Assembly (NCBI GenBank): GCA_021797815.1
Contig: JAJZYZ010000016.1
Location: forward strand, 1-44,041
Source: Bacillota bacterium
GTDB lineage: Bacteria; Bacillota; Sulfobacillia; Sulfobacillales; JAIMBI01
DNA: 44,041 nt
Direction: 5' to 3'
Part shown: positions 35,972 through 44,041 of the stretch, in pieces
Numbering within the stretch: the stretch's first letter is position 1
Layout: the number at the start of each line of letters is the position of its first letter
The notes under the pieces: model-generated
What the model was told of the DNA's origin: nothing
The model's database searches: none
Seen by the model: the letters and a program-made list of their open reading frames with translations, nothing else
Made by a program: the position numbers and the translations under genes

Positions 35972-36000
35972 TTTACGGCGCGCCGCATTTGTGCTAAAGA
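35972..36000 (+). promoter_or_regulatory. Promoter of rplJ-rplL
   Basis: TTTACG (35972-35977) and TAAAGA (35995-36000) are 17 bp apart, with TGC before the -10 (extended -10). The transcript would carry a leader of about 135 nt before rplJ. Confidence 0.65.
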
Positions 36001-36091
36001 TATACGGACGCCCAAGACGACAGGGGCCTTCGGCTTAATCATCCTGTCCAGGCGACGAGTTTCAGAAAAGCGGCTTGCCGCGGCGACTGAT

Positions 36092-36120
36092 CCTCTGTCT
36101 TGGGCGGACAGAGGTTTTTT
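36092..36120 (+). terminator. Attenuator-like terminator in rplJ leader
   Basis: CCTCTGTC (36092-36099) and GACAGAGG (36107-36114) form a perfect 8-bp stem with a 7-nt loop, followed by six T residues. It ends 20 bp before the rplJ start, so it must be read through or regulated. Upstream sequence 36005-36090 probably corresponds to the L10-binding leader RNA known in Bacillota; I infer this from position only. Confidence 0.75.
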
Positions 36121-36140
36121 GTTGCGAGGAGGTGAGTCAC

Positions 36141-36671
36141 ATTCCGACTCCGCAGAAGGTGGAGACGGTGCGCGAGACCGCGGACATGCTCCGCGGGGCG
36201 CAGGCAGTCGTGCTGGCCGATTTCCGGCAGCTCTCGGTCGCTCAGATGAACAAGATGCGCCGGGACCTCGCCGAGACCGGCGTCCAGGTTCGCATTATCA
36301 AAAACACACTTATCAAGCGGGCCGCGGATGAAGTGGGGATTGTGGGTCTCGATCCGTACCTCACCGGGCCGACCATCGTCATGGCCGCGACCTCCGATCC
36401 GGTGGCTCCTGCCCGGGGGGTCCAGCGAAAGACGCGCGAGCTCCGCACGCTTGAGATCAAGGCGGGAATCCTGGAGGGGCGGGTGCTGGACGCCGATGCC
36501 GTCCGCACGCTCGCGAACCTTCCCGGTCAGCAGGAACTCCGCGCCCAGGTGGTGGGCACCCTGGCGCAGCCGATCCGCATGCTGGTGACGGTCCTCGACG
36601 CGCCCATTGCCGGGCTCGCTCGGGCACTTGATCAGCTGCGTCAGCAAAAGGCGGCGGCCGGGACGGCCTGA
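36141..36671 (+). CDS. rplJ: Ribosomal protein uL10, probable ATT start
   Basis: This 176-residue protein anchors the L7/L12 stalk. The sequence PTPQKVETVRETADML, VVLADFRQLSVAQMNKMRRDL and RIIKNTLIKRAADEVG is clearly L10. Homologues begin MPTP..., and here the Met position is an ATT codon at 36141. GAGGAGG at 36126-36132 lies 8 bp upstream, ideal for that ATT. The only nearby alternative in frame is GTG at 36132, which overlaps the ribosome-binding site. I therefore choose ATT, a rare start known from infC. The leader carries a terminator-like hairpin, so output is probably autoregulated. Confidence 0.93.
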   Translation: MPTPQKVETVRETADMLRGAQAVVLADFRQLSVAQMNKMRRDLAETGVQVRIIKNTLIKRAADEVGIVGLDPYLTGPTIVMAATSDPVAPARGVQRKTRELRTLEIKAGILEGRVLDADAVRTLANLPGQQELRAQVVGTLAQPIRMLVTVLDAPIAGLARALDQLRQQKAAAGTA

Positions 36672-36726
36672 GCCCGGCGTTGGAGAAGCCCACGAGGCTA
36701 TAGTCTTTTAAGGAAGAGGGATCTGC

Positions 36727-37110
36727 ATGGCGAAGGTCGAAGAAATCATCGAGAGCGTCAAGGGCATGAACGTGCTGGAACTGTCCCAGCTGGTGAAGGC
36801 CCTCGAAGAAGAGTTTGGGGTCAGCGCGGCCGCGCCGATGGCGGTAGCCGCGGCGCCCGCGGCAGGAGCCGCGGCGGAGGCCCCGGAGGTCGTCGAGCAG
36901 ACCGAGTTTGATGTCATCATCACGGCCTCGGGCGACAAGAAGGTTCAGGTGATCAAGGCGGTTCGCGAGTTGACCGGACTCTCCCTTACGGAGGCGAAGG
37001 CGGTCGTGGATGCGGCCCCGAAGGCGGTCAAGGAGAAGATCTCCCGCGCCGACGCCGAGGCTGCGAAGGCGAAGCTGGAAGAGGCAGGCGCCAGCGTCGA
37101 GATCAAGTAG
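36727..37110 (+). CDS. rplL: Ribosomal protein bL12 (L7/L12)
   Basis: This 127-residue stalk protein has an N-terminal dimerisation domain ([30 protein letters not shown]), an Ala/Pro-rich hinge ([18 protein letters not shown]), and a C-terminal factor-binding domain ([35 protein letters not shown]). Length is standard. It follows rplJ by 55 bp. Confidence 0.98.
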   Translation: MAKVEEIIESVKGMNVLELSQLVKALEEEFGVSAAAPMAVAAAPAAGAAAEAPEVVEQTEFDVIITASGDKKVQVIKAVRELTGLSLTEAKAVVDAAPKAVKEKISRADAEAAKAKLEEAGASVEIK

Positions 37111-37125
37111 ACAACTTCATCGGAA

Positions 37126-37167
37126 GCCCGCACCCAGTCGAGCGGAGTTCTTGACTGGGTTGCGGGC
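37126..37167 (+). other. Hairpin between rplL and rpoB
   Basis: GCCCGCACCCAGTC (37126-37139) pairs with GACTGGGTTGCGGGC (37153-37167) with one bulged base, closing a 13-nt loop. No T-run follows, so it is not a classical terminator. It may be an RNase processing site, as found between rplL and rpoB in E. coli, or a partial attenuator. Confidence 0.6.
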
Positions 37168-37179
37168 CTGCCGTATTAT
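37151..37179 (+). promoter_or_regulatory. Sigma-A promoter of rpoB-rpoC
   Basis: TTGACT (37151-37156) and TATTAT (37174-37179) are spaced 17 bp apart, near consensus. The -35 lies in the loop/right arm of the rplL-rpoB hairpin. The start of rpoB is 94 bp downstream of the -10. Confidence 0.75.
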
Positions 37180-37272
37180 ATAGACTTGCTATTTTACGTC
37201 CACGTTGAGTGCCTTGTCCTGGGCGCCGAAGTCGTTTTTAGACCTAATCGGGAACAAGGAGCTGACACCTGA

Positions 37273-40200
37273 ATGGCCCAACCCCTCGAGAACCGCTCCG
37301 AGCGCGTGAGTTTCGCCTCCATCAATGAAGTGCTGGACATGCCGAACCTGATCGAGCTGCAACACAATTCCTATCGGTGGTTTTTGGAAAAAGGGCTGAC
37401 CGAGCTTCTCCGAGACATATCTCCCATTCAGGACTTTACCGGCAACCTCCAGCTGGAGTTTGTCGACCACACGCTTAAGGCTCCCAAGTATTCCGTGGAG
37501 GACTGCAAGGAGCGGGACGTCACCTATTCGGCACCGCTCCACGTCCGCGTGCGTCTCCTTAATAAAGAGACCGGCGAGATAAAGGAGCAGGACGTCTTCA
37601 TGGGCGACTTTCCGCTCATGACAGACAAGGGCACCTTCATCATCAACGGGGCCGAACGCGTCATCGTGAGTCAGCTGGTGCGCTCGCCTGGCGTCTACTT
37701 TGATGAAGAACTGGACCTGGCCGGAAAGCGGCTGTTTTCGTCGACGGTAATTCCGAACCGGGGCGCGTGGCTCGAGTTCGAGTCGGATGCGAATGACGTG
37801 CTGTCGGTCCGTATCGACCGGACCCGCAAGATCCCCGCCACCATCCTGCTCCGGGCTCTTGGCATCACCACCGACCAGCAGATCGTGGAGGCGGTCGGCG
37901 ACGACGCCCGCATCCAGCAGACGCTGGCCAAGGATCCAAGCCGGACGGTGGAAGAGGCGCTCATCGAGATCTATAAGCGCCTGCGCCCCGGAGAGCCCCC
38001 GACCGTGGAGAGCGCCAACACGCTCTTGCAGTCGCTGTTCTTCGAGCCTAAGCGGTACGACCTCGCCGGAGTTGGCCGTTACAAGATTAACAAGAAGCTG
38101 GCGATCCGCCGGCGCATCATCGGGCAGGTGGCGGCCGAGACGGTTGTGGACCCCGAAAGCGGCGAGATCTTGGTGCACGAGGACGAGCGCATCAGCCGCG
38201 AGATGGCCGAGGCCATCGACCGCGCGGGCGTCCGCTCCATGAGCATCCGGGTGGAAGACGGCCGCGAGCTTATGGTGGTCTCCAACGCCCAGCCGAACCG
38301 CGACCAGAAGACCATCACGTCGGAGGACGTGGTCGCCGTCGTGAACTACATGATGTGCCTGCACTATGGTGTGGGGTCTGTGGACGACATCGACCATCTC
38401 GGCAACCGTCGTCTGCGGTCGGTGGGAGAGCTCCTGCAAAACCAGTTCCGGGTGGGCCTGGCGCGCATGGAGAGAGTCGTGCGCGAGCGCATGACCATTC
38501 AGGACGTGGAGTCCATTACCCCGCAGGCGCTCATCAATATCCGGCCGGTTGTGGCGGCGGTCAAGGAGTTCTTCGGCTCATCGCAGCTCTCGCAGTTCAT
38601 GGACCAGACCAATCCGCTGGCGGAGCTGACGCACAAGCGGCGCCTGTCAGCCCTCGGACCGGGAGGACTCTCGCGAGAGCGGGCTGGCTTCGAGGTGCGT
38701 GACGTGCACCATTCACACTACGGCCGGATGTGCCCGATCGAGACGCCTGAGGGTCCGAACATCGGCCTCATCGGCTCATTGTCGACGTATGCCCGCGTCA
38801 ACGAGTTCGGATTCATGGAGACCCCGTACCGCCCGGTGGACAAGGAGCGCGGCGTCGTGACGGATCAGGTGGTGTACCTGACCGCGGACGAGGAGGACGA
38901 CGCCGTCATCGCGCAGGCCAACGAACCACTGGACGAGGCGGGCCGCTTTGAGCCCACCGACCCGCTCGGGCGGGTCACCGTGCGGTACAAGCATGACATT
39001 CTGGCCGTTGACCCGGACCAGGTGGATTTCATGGACGTGTCGCCGAAGCAGGTCGTGTCGATCGCGACCGCGCTTATCCCGTTCCTGGAGCATGACGACG
39101 CTAACCGCGCGCTCATGGGCGCCAACATGCAGCGGCAGGCCGTGCCGCTGCTGCGGACTGATGCGCCTGTCGTGGGCACCGGCATGGAGGGTAAGGCGGC
39201 GCGCGACTCCGGCGTGCTGGTTGTGGCGGAAGAAGACGGCGTTGTGGAGAGCGTGGCGGCGGACCATGTGATGATGCGCTACGCCTCGGGGCGTGTGGAG
39301 TCCTACAAACTCCAGAAGTTCGCGCGCTCCAACCAGGGCACATGCATCAACCAGCGGCCCATCGTGCACCCCGGTGACCGGGTCCGAGCGGGCGCCGTGC
39401 TGGCAGACGGGCCTTCCACGGACGAAGGAGAGCTGGCGCTCGGCCGCAACGTGCTGGTCGCGTTCATGCCCTGGGAGGGCTACAACTACGAGGACGCCAT
39501 CCTGATTTCGGAGCGGCTGGTCAAGGACGACGTGTTCACCAGCATTCACATCGAGGAGTACGAGTGCGACGCCCGCGACACCAAGCTCGGGCCAGAAGAG
39601 ATCACCCGCGACATTCCGAACGTCGGTGAGGAGGTCTTGAAGGACCTGGACGATCGCGGCATCATCCGCATCGGCGCCGAGGTGCGCCCGGGCGACATTC
39701 TGGTCGGCAAGGTGACGCCGAAGGGCGAGACCGAGCTCACGGCCGAGGAGAGGCTCCTGCGGGCCATCTTCGGAGAGAAGGCGCGCGAGGTGCGCGACAC
39801 CTCGCTTAGGGTGCCGCACGGAGAATCGGGCATCGTGGTTAAAGTCGAAGAGTTCAGCCGCGAGAACAAGGACGAGGAACTCTCGCCGGGTGTGAATCAG
39901 CTGGTCCAGGTGTACATCGCCCAGAAGCGGAAGATTTCCGAAGGCGACAAGATGGCCGGCCGTCATGGCAACAAGGGGGTCATCTCCAAGATCCTGCCTG
40001 AGGAAGATATGCCCTTCATGCCGGACGGGATACCCGTCGACATCGTGCTGAACCCGCTCGGAGTGCCGTCGCGGATGAACATCGGCCAGGTGCTGGAGAC
40101 GCACCTCGGATGGGCCGCGCGCGCGCTTGGCCTGCAAGTGGCAAGCCCGGTTTTCGACGGCGCCTCCGAGGATGAGGTGGCCGCGTTCCTGAACCGGGCG

Positions 40201-40914
40201 GGCCTGCCCCGCGACGGGAAGACCGTCCTCTATGACGGGCGCACCGGAGAGTCGTTCGACAACCCCATCACCGTGGGCGTGGTGTACATGCTGAAGCTGG
40301 CTCACCTGGTGGACGACAAGATCCACGCGCGGTCGACCGGCCCTTACTCACTCGTGACCCAGCAGCCCCTCGGGGGCAAGGCTCAGTTTGGCGGCCAGCG
40401 GTTCGGAGAGATGGAGGTGTGGGCGCTCGAAGCTTACGGCGCCGCCTACACGCTGCAGGAACTGTTGACCGTCAAGTCCGACGACATCGTCGGGCGGGTG
40501 AAGACCTACGAGGCCATCGTGAAGGGCGAGAATGTGCCGGAGCCGGGCGTTCCGGAGTCGTTCAAGGTGCTTATCAAGGAACTGCAGAGTCTGGGCCTTG
40601 ATGTGAAGGTGCTGAACGAGCTGGACGAGGAGATCGAACTGAGGGAGATCGACGACGAGCCGATGGAGCCCCGACGCGACCTGCTTCCCGGTTCTCTGGA
40701 CGACGAGGGCGCCCGCGAGCGTGAGTTGAAGCGGCTCATGGGAGACCAGTCCGGTGAACCGGCCCGCAAGGTGCCGGAAGGCTTCTCCGAACAGAACAGC
40801 GGAGATGAAGACTTGGAGGACGCGGAGAGCGACACGGTATTCTCCATTCTTCGCCGCGGACAGGCCGAGGCGGATGCCACTGATGAGGACACCGACGAAG
40901 GCGGGGAGGAGTAG
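37273..40914 (+). CDS. rpoB: RNA polymerase beta subunit
   Basis: This 1213-residue beta subunit is complete. The rifampicin region ([20 protein letters not shown], then [11 protein letters not shown]) carries the residues usual for drug-sensitive enzymes at the Asp, His and Ser positions. Other landmarks are [51 protein letters not shown] and, near the C-terminus, [32 protein letters not shown]. The C-terminal tail is long and acidic. It starts 162 bp after rplL with its own promoter, and rpoC follows at 4 bp. Confidence 0.99.
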   Translation: MAQPLENRSERVSFASINEVLDMPNLIELQHNSYRWFLEKGLTELLRDISPIQDFTGNLQLEFVDHTLKAPKYSVEDCKERDVTYSAPLHVRVRLLNKETGEIKEQDVFMGDFPLMTDKGTFIINGAERVIVSQLVRSPGVYFDEELDLAGKRLFSSTVIPNRGAWLEFESDANDVLSVRIDRTRKIPATILLRALGITTDQQIVEAVGDDARIQQTLAKDPSRTVEEALIEIYKRLRPGEPPTVESANTLLQSLFFEPKRYDLAGVGRYKINKKLAIRRRIIGQVAAETVVDPESGEILVHEDERISREMAEAIDRAGVRSMSIRVEDGRELMVVSNAQPNRDQKTITSEDVVAVVNYMMCLHYGVGSVDDIDHLGNRRLRSVGELLQNQFRVGLARMERVVRERMTIQDVESITPQALINIRPVVAAVKEFFGSSQLSQFMDQTNPLAELTHKRRLSALGPGGLSRERAGFEVRDVHHSHYGRMCPIETPEGPNIGLIGSLSTYARVNEFGFMETPYRPVDKERGVVTDQVVYLTADEEDDAVIAQANEPLDEAGRFEPTDPLGRVTVRYKHDILAVDPDQVDFMDVSPKQVVSIATALIPFLEHDDANRALMGANMQRQAVPLLRTDAPVVGTGMEGKAARDSGVLVVAEEDGVVESVAADHVMMRYASGRVESYKLQKFARSNQGTCINQRPIVHPGDRVRAGAVLADGPSTDEGELALGRNVLVAFMPWEGYNYEDAILISERLVKDDVFTSIHIEEYECDARDTKLGPEEITRDIPNVGEEVLKDLDDRGIIRIGAEVRPGDILVGKVTPKGETELTAEERLLRAIFGEKAREVRDTSLRVPHGESGIVVKVEEFSRENKDEELSPGVNQLVQVYIAQKRKISEGDKMAGRHGNKGVISKILPEEDMPFMPDGIPVDIVLNPLGVPSRMNIGQVLETHLGWAARALGLQVASPVFDGASEDEVAAFLNRAGLPRDGKTVLYDGRTGESFDNPITVGVVYMLKLAHLVDDKIHARSTGPYSLVTQQPLGGKAQFGGQRFGEMEVWALEAYGAAYTLQELLTVKSDDIVGRVKTYEAIVKGENVPEPGVPESFKVLIKELQSLGLDVKVLNELDEEIELREIDDEPMEPRRDLLPGSLDDEGARERELKRLMGDQSGEPARKVPEGFSEQNSGDEDLEDAESDTVFSILRRGQAEADATDEDTDEGGEE

Positions 40915-40918
40915 TTTG

Positions 40919-43900
40919 TTGGACGTCAATAACTTCGACTCGATGCGGATCGCCCTGGCGTCGCCGGAGCAGATCCGGGAGTGGTCCAAAGGCGAGGTTA
41001 AGAAGCCGGAGACCATCAACTACCGGACCCTGCGTCCTGAACGGGAAGGCCTCTTCTGCGAGAAGATCTTCGGACCGGTCCGGGACTGGGAATGCCACTG
41101 CGGCAAGTACAAGCGCGTCCGCTACAAGGGCGTGGTGTGCGACCGCTGCGGCGTCGAGGTGACCCGGGCCAAGGTGCGGCGTGAGCGGATGGGCCACATC
41201 GAGCTGGCCGCGCCGGTCTCGCACATCTGGTACTTCAAGGGCATCCCGTCCCGCATGGGCCTCATCCTTGACATGTCTCCGCGGTCGCTTGAGAAAGTGC
41301 TGTATTTCGCGTCATACGTCGTAATCGAACCGGGCACCACGCCGCTTATGAAGAAGCAGCTCCTGGTCGAGGCGGAGTACCGCGAGCACCGTGAGAAGTA
41401 CGGGCAGTATTTCCGGGCGGGCATGGGCGCCGAGGCCATCAAGGAACTCTTGATGGAGATCGACCTGGAGGAGATGTCGGCCGAGCTGCGGGAGGAGCTC
41501 AACTCCTCGTCCGGCCAGCGCCGCGTCCGGGCTATCCGCCGCCTGGAAGTGGTGGAGGCGTTCCGCCAGTCGGGCAACCGGCCCGAGTGGATGATCATGG
41601 ACGTGGTTCCGGTGATCCCGCCCGACCTGCGCCCGATGGTGCAGCTGGACGGCGGGCGCTTTGCCACTTCCGATCTGAACGACCTCTACCGGCGCGTCAT
41701 CAACCGCAACAATCGTTTGAAGCGGCTCTTGGATCTGGGCGCGCCTGACATCATCGTGCGCAACGAGAAGCGGATGCTGCAGGAAGCCGTCGACGCCCTC
41801 ATCGACAACGGCCGCCGTGGCCGTCCGGTGACCGGGCCCGGCAACCGGCCGCTGAAGTCGCTGTCGGATCTGCTGAAGGGCAAGCAGGGGCGCTTTCGTC
41901 AGAACCTGCTGGGAAAGCGGGTCGACTACTCGGGACGGTCCGTGATCGTGGTTGGGCCTAACCTGAAGCTTCACCAGTGCGGGCTGCCGAAGGAGATGGC
42001 GCTCGAGCTGTTCAAGCCGTTCGTGATGAAGAAGCTTGTCAACGACGGATATGCCCACAACATCAAGTCGGCCAAGCGAATGGTGGAGCGTGTGCGTCCC
42101 GAGGTGTGGGACGTCCTGGAGGACGTCATCCGCGAGCACCCGGTTCTTCTAAACCGGGCCCCGACGCTGCACCGCCTCGGCATCCAGGCGTTTGAGCCGG
42201 TGCTGGTGGAGGGCCGCGCCATCCAGATTCACCCCCTCGTGTGCACGGCTTACAACGCCGACTTCGACGGGGACCAGATGGCCGTGCATGTGCCGCTGTC
42301 GGCCGAAGCCCAGTCCGAGGCGCGGGTGCTCATGCTGTCGTCGCACAACATCCTGAACCCGAAAGACGGTCGCCCCGTGGTGACGCCGACCCAGGACATG
42401 GTGCTCGGCTCCTATTACCTCACCCTCGATCGCACTGACGTGAAGGGCGAGGGCATGGTGCTGGCCGACGTGGCCGAGGCCATCATGGCGTACGAGCACG
42501 GGGTCTTGGACCTTCATGCCCGTGTCACCCTCCGTTTCGACGGAGAGGTGCGGCAGTCGACGCTGGGGCGGTTCCTCTTTAATGAGGCGCTGCCGCCGAA
42601 GCTCCGATTCATCGACCGGGTCGTGGACAGGCGGGAGCTTTCCCACCTGGTATCGGATCTGTTCCGGCATTTCGGCAACGGACTTACCGCGGACGTGCTG
42701 GACCAGGTGAAGGAACTGGGCTTTACCTACGCGACACGCGCCGGCACCACCATCTCCATCAGCGACATCGTGGTGCCGAAGGAGAAGGGCCAGATCCTGG
42801 AGCAGGCGGAGCTGCAGGTAGAGCAGGTGGACCGCCAGTACCGCCGGGGCCTCATCACCCAGGAAGAGCGCTACGAGCGGGTCATCGCCATCTGGACCGA
42901 GGCGAAGGAACTGGTGACCGAAGCCCTCATGGGCACGCTCGACCCGCTCAATCCGGTGTACATGATGGCAACGTCCGGGGCGCGAGGAAACATCCAGCAG
43001 ATCTCGCAGCTGGCCGGCATGCGCGGCCTGATGGCCGACCCTTCGGGGCGGATCATCGAGCTGCCGATCCGGGCTAACTTCCGCGAGGGGCTTACGGTGC
43101 TGGAGTACTTCACGTCGACCCATGGAGCCAGAAAGGGGCTTGCTGACACGGCGCTTCGGACCGCCGACTCCGGTTATCTGACGCGGCGGCTGGTGGACGT
43201 GGCGCAGGACGTCATCATCCGGGAGCCGGACTGCGGCACGACCGAGGGCGTCGAGGTGTCCGAGATCCGTGATGGCGGGCAGCTCATCGAGGGGCTTTTG
43301 GACCGCCTCGTCGGCCGGCTCGCGGCCGAGACGGTGGCACACCCCGAAACGGGCGCCATTCTCGTCGGGCCGAACCAGATGATTGACGAGGAGCTCGGTC
43401 AGTCCATCATCGACGCCGGCGTCAGCTCCGTGCGGGTGCGCTCGGTGCTCACATGCCAGGCGCGCTTCGGTGTCTGCGTGGCTTGCTACGGACGCAACCT
43501 GGCCACCGGGTCGCTGGTGGAGGTGGGAGAGGCGGTCGGCATCATCGCGGCCCAGAGCATCGGCGAACCGGGCACTCAGCTCACCATGCGGACGTTCCAC
43601 ATGGGTGGAGTCGCCGGCGCCGACATCACCCAGGGCCTGCCGCGGGTGGAGGAGCTCTTCGAGGCCCGCAAGCCGAAGGGTCAGGCCATCATCACTGAGG
43701 TGGCGGGCACCGTGCATGTTGGTGAGAACAAGGGTCGGCGCGAGGTGACGGTGACAGCCGGTCCTGGCGAGGCGGAGGCGTACGCGGTGCCTTTTGGGGC
43801 GCGCGTGCGGGTCCACGACGGTGACGTGGTGGGGGCCGGGGACGAACTGACCGAAGGGTCCGTCAATCCGCATGATCTTCTGAAGGTCCGCGGTCCGCGC

Positions 43901-44041
43901 GGTGTCCAGGACTACCTGCTCCATGAGGTGCAGCGTGTGTACCGGCTGCAGGGTGTGGACATCAACGACAAGCACATCGAGGTCATGGTCCGGCAGATGA
44001 TGCGCAAGATCAAAATCGAGGACGCGGGGGACACCTCGCTC
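40919..44041 (+). CDS. rpoC: RNA polymerase beta' subunit (3' end beyond window)
   Basis: 1041 codons are present before the window ends, without a stop. The start is TTG 40919 ([19 protein letters not shown]), 4 bp after the rpoB stop, with GGGGAGGAG upstream at 7 bp. The N-terminal zinc ribbon is [20 protein letters not shown]. The catalytic loop [12 protein letters not shown] holds the three Mg-binding aspartates. The second zinc site (CGTTEG...[13 protein letters not shown]) is near the right end, followed by [21 protein letters not shown]-like bridge/trigger-region sequence. This is the standard bacterial layout. Confidence 0.99.
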   Translation, partial: MDVNNFDSMRIALASPEQIREWSKGEVKKPETINYRTLRPEREGLFCEKIFGPVRDWECHCGKYKRVRYKGVVCDRCGVEVTRAKVRRERMGHIELAAPVSHIWYFKGIPSRMGLILDMSPRSLEKVLYFASYVVIEPGTTPLMKKQLLVEAEYREHREKYGQYFRAGMGAEAIKELLMEIDLEEMSAELREELNSSSGQRRVRAIRRLEVVEAFRQSGNRPEWMIMDVVPVIPPDLRPMVQLDGGRFATSDLNDLYRRVINRNNRLKRLLDLGAPDIIVRNEKRMLQEAVDALIDNGRRGRPVTGPGNRPLKSLSDLLKGKQGRFRQNLLGKRVDYSGRSVIVVGPNLKLHQCGLPKEMALELFKPFVMKKLVNDGYAHNIKSAKRMVERVRPEVWDVLEDVIREHPVLLNRAPTLHRLGIQAFEPVLVEGRAIQIHPLVCTAYNADFDGDQMAVHVPLSAEAQSEARVLMLSSHNILNPKDGRPVVTPTQDMVLGSYYLTLDRTDVKGEGMVLADVAEAIMAYEHGVLDLHARVTLRFDGEVRQSTLGRFLFNEALPPKLRFIDRVVDRRELSHLVSDLFRHFGNGLTADVLDQVKELGFTYATRAGTTISISDIVVPKEKGQILEQAELQVEQVDRQYRRGLITQEERYERVIAIWTEAKELVTEALMGTLDPLNPVYMMATSGARGNIQQISQLAGMRGLMADPSGRIIELPIRANFREGLTVLEYFTSTHGARKGLADTALRTADSGYLTRRLVDVAQDVIIREPDCGTTEGVEVSEIRDGGQLIEGLLDRLVGRLAAETVAHPETGAILVGPNQMIDEELGQSIIDAGVSSVRVRSVLTCQARFGVCVACYGRNLATGSLVEVGEAVGIIAAQSIGEPGTQLTMRTFHMGGVAGADITQGLPRVEELFEARKPKGQAIITEVAGTVHVGENKGRREVTVTAGPGEAEAYAVPFGARVRVHDGDVVGAGDELTEGSVNPHDLLKVRGPRGVQDYLLHEVQRVYRLQGVDINDKHIEVMVRQMMRKIKIEDAGDTSL

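Noticed and set aside
37126-37167. Terminator between rplL and rpoB
   Set aside because: The stem is strong but no T-run follows.
38560-38780. Rifampicin-resistance substitutions in rpoB
   Set aside because: The residues at the classic Asp, His and Ser positions are those of sensitive enzymes.

Overview
The window comes from a bacterium whose rRNA-free housekeeping block (rpmG-secE-nusG-rplK-rplA, rplJ-rplL-rpoB-rpoC), strong AGGAGG-type ribosome-binding sites, frequent GTG/TTG starts and high G+C point to a high-GC Bacillota lineage, perhaps near Sulfobacillus, Thermaerobacter or Symbiobacterium. That placement is inference from style and gene content; no 16S gene is present.

Left third (1-12.1 kb): a complete type I-E CRISPR-Cas locus, all on the minus strand in canonical order cas3, cas8e, cse2, cas7e, cas5e, cas6e, cas1, cas2, then a short leader and an array of 46 repeats at an exact 61-bp period. 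The array runs off the left edge. A DEDDh (DnaQ-like) exonuclease gene lies directly upstream of cas3 on the same strand. The array holds one exact duplicate spacer and one pair differing at a single base, and shows a strong nucleotide bias at the position that in type I-E normally comes from the PAM.

Middle (12.1-25 kb): MscS channel, GT4 glycosyltransferase, an 0.9-kb stretch without a recognisable gene, a secreted cupredoxin-like protein, an internally duplicated DoxX/DoxD-like membrane protein and a ferredoxin. Next come a tRNA-Tyr/tRNA-fMet/tRNA-Thr cluster with terminator, an AlkD-like HEAT protein with a small partner and a beta-class DNA methyltransferase, a phosphoesterase, leuS, and, tail to tail with leuS, a thioredoxin-like gene on the minus strand. 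The first active-site Cys codon of that gene is an in-frame TGA, followed by a hairpin with loop GGUC at the spacing known for the E. coli fdhF SECIS. I read it as a selenoprotein with a UPHC active site; this is the most striking item in the window.

Right part (25-44 kb): rpmG-secE-nusG-rplK-rplA ends at a clear terminator and is separated from rplJ-rplL-rpoB-rpoC by about 8.7 kb holding ddl, an AI-2E/PerM-family membrane protein, a beta-propeller lipoprotein, a MacAB-like export system and a small lipoprotein. rplJ appears to start at an ATT codon behind an attenuator-like hairpin, and rpoBC has its own consensus-like promoter overlapping a hairpin downstream of rplL. rpoC is cut by the right edge.
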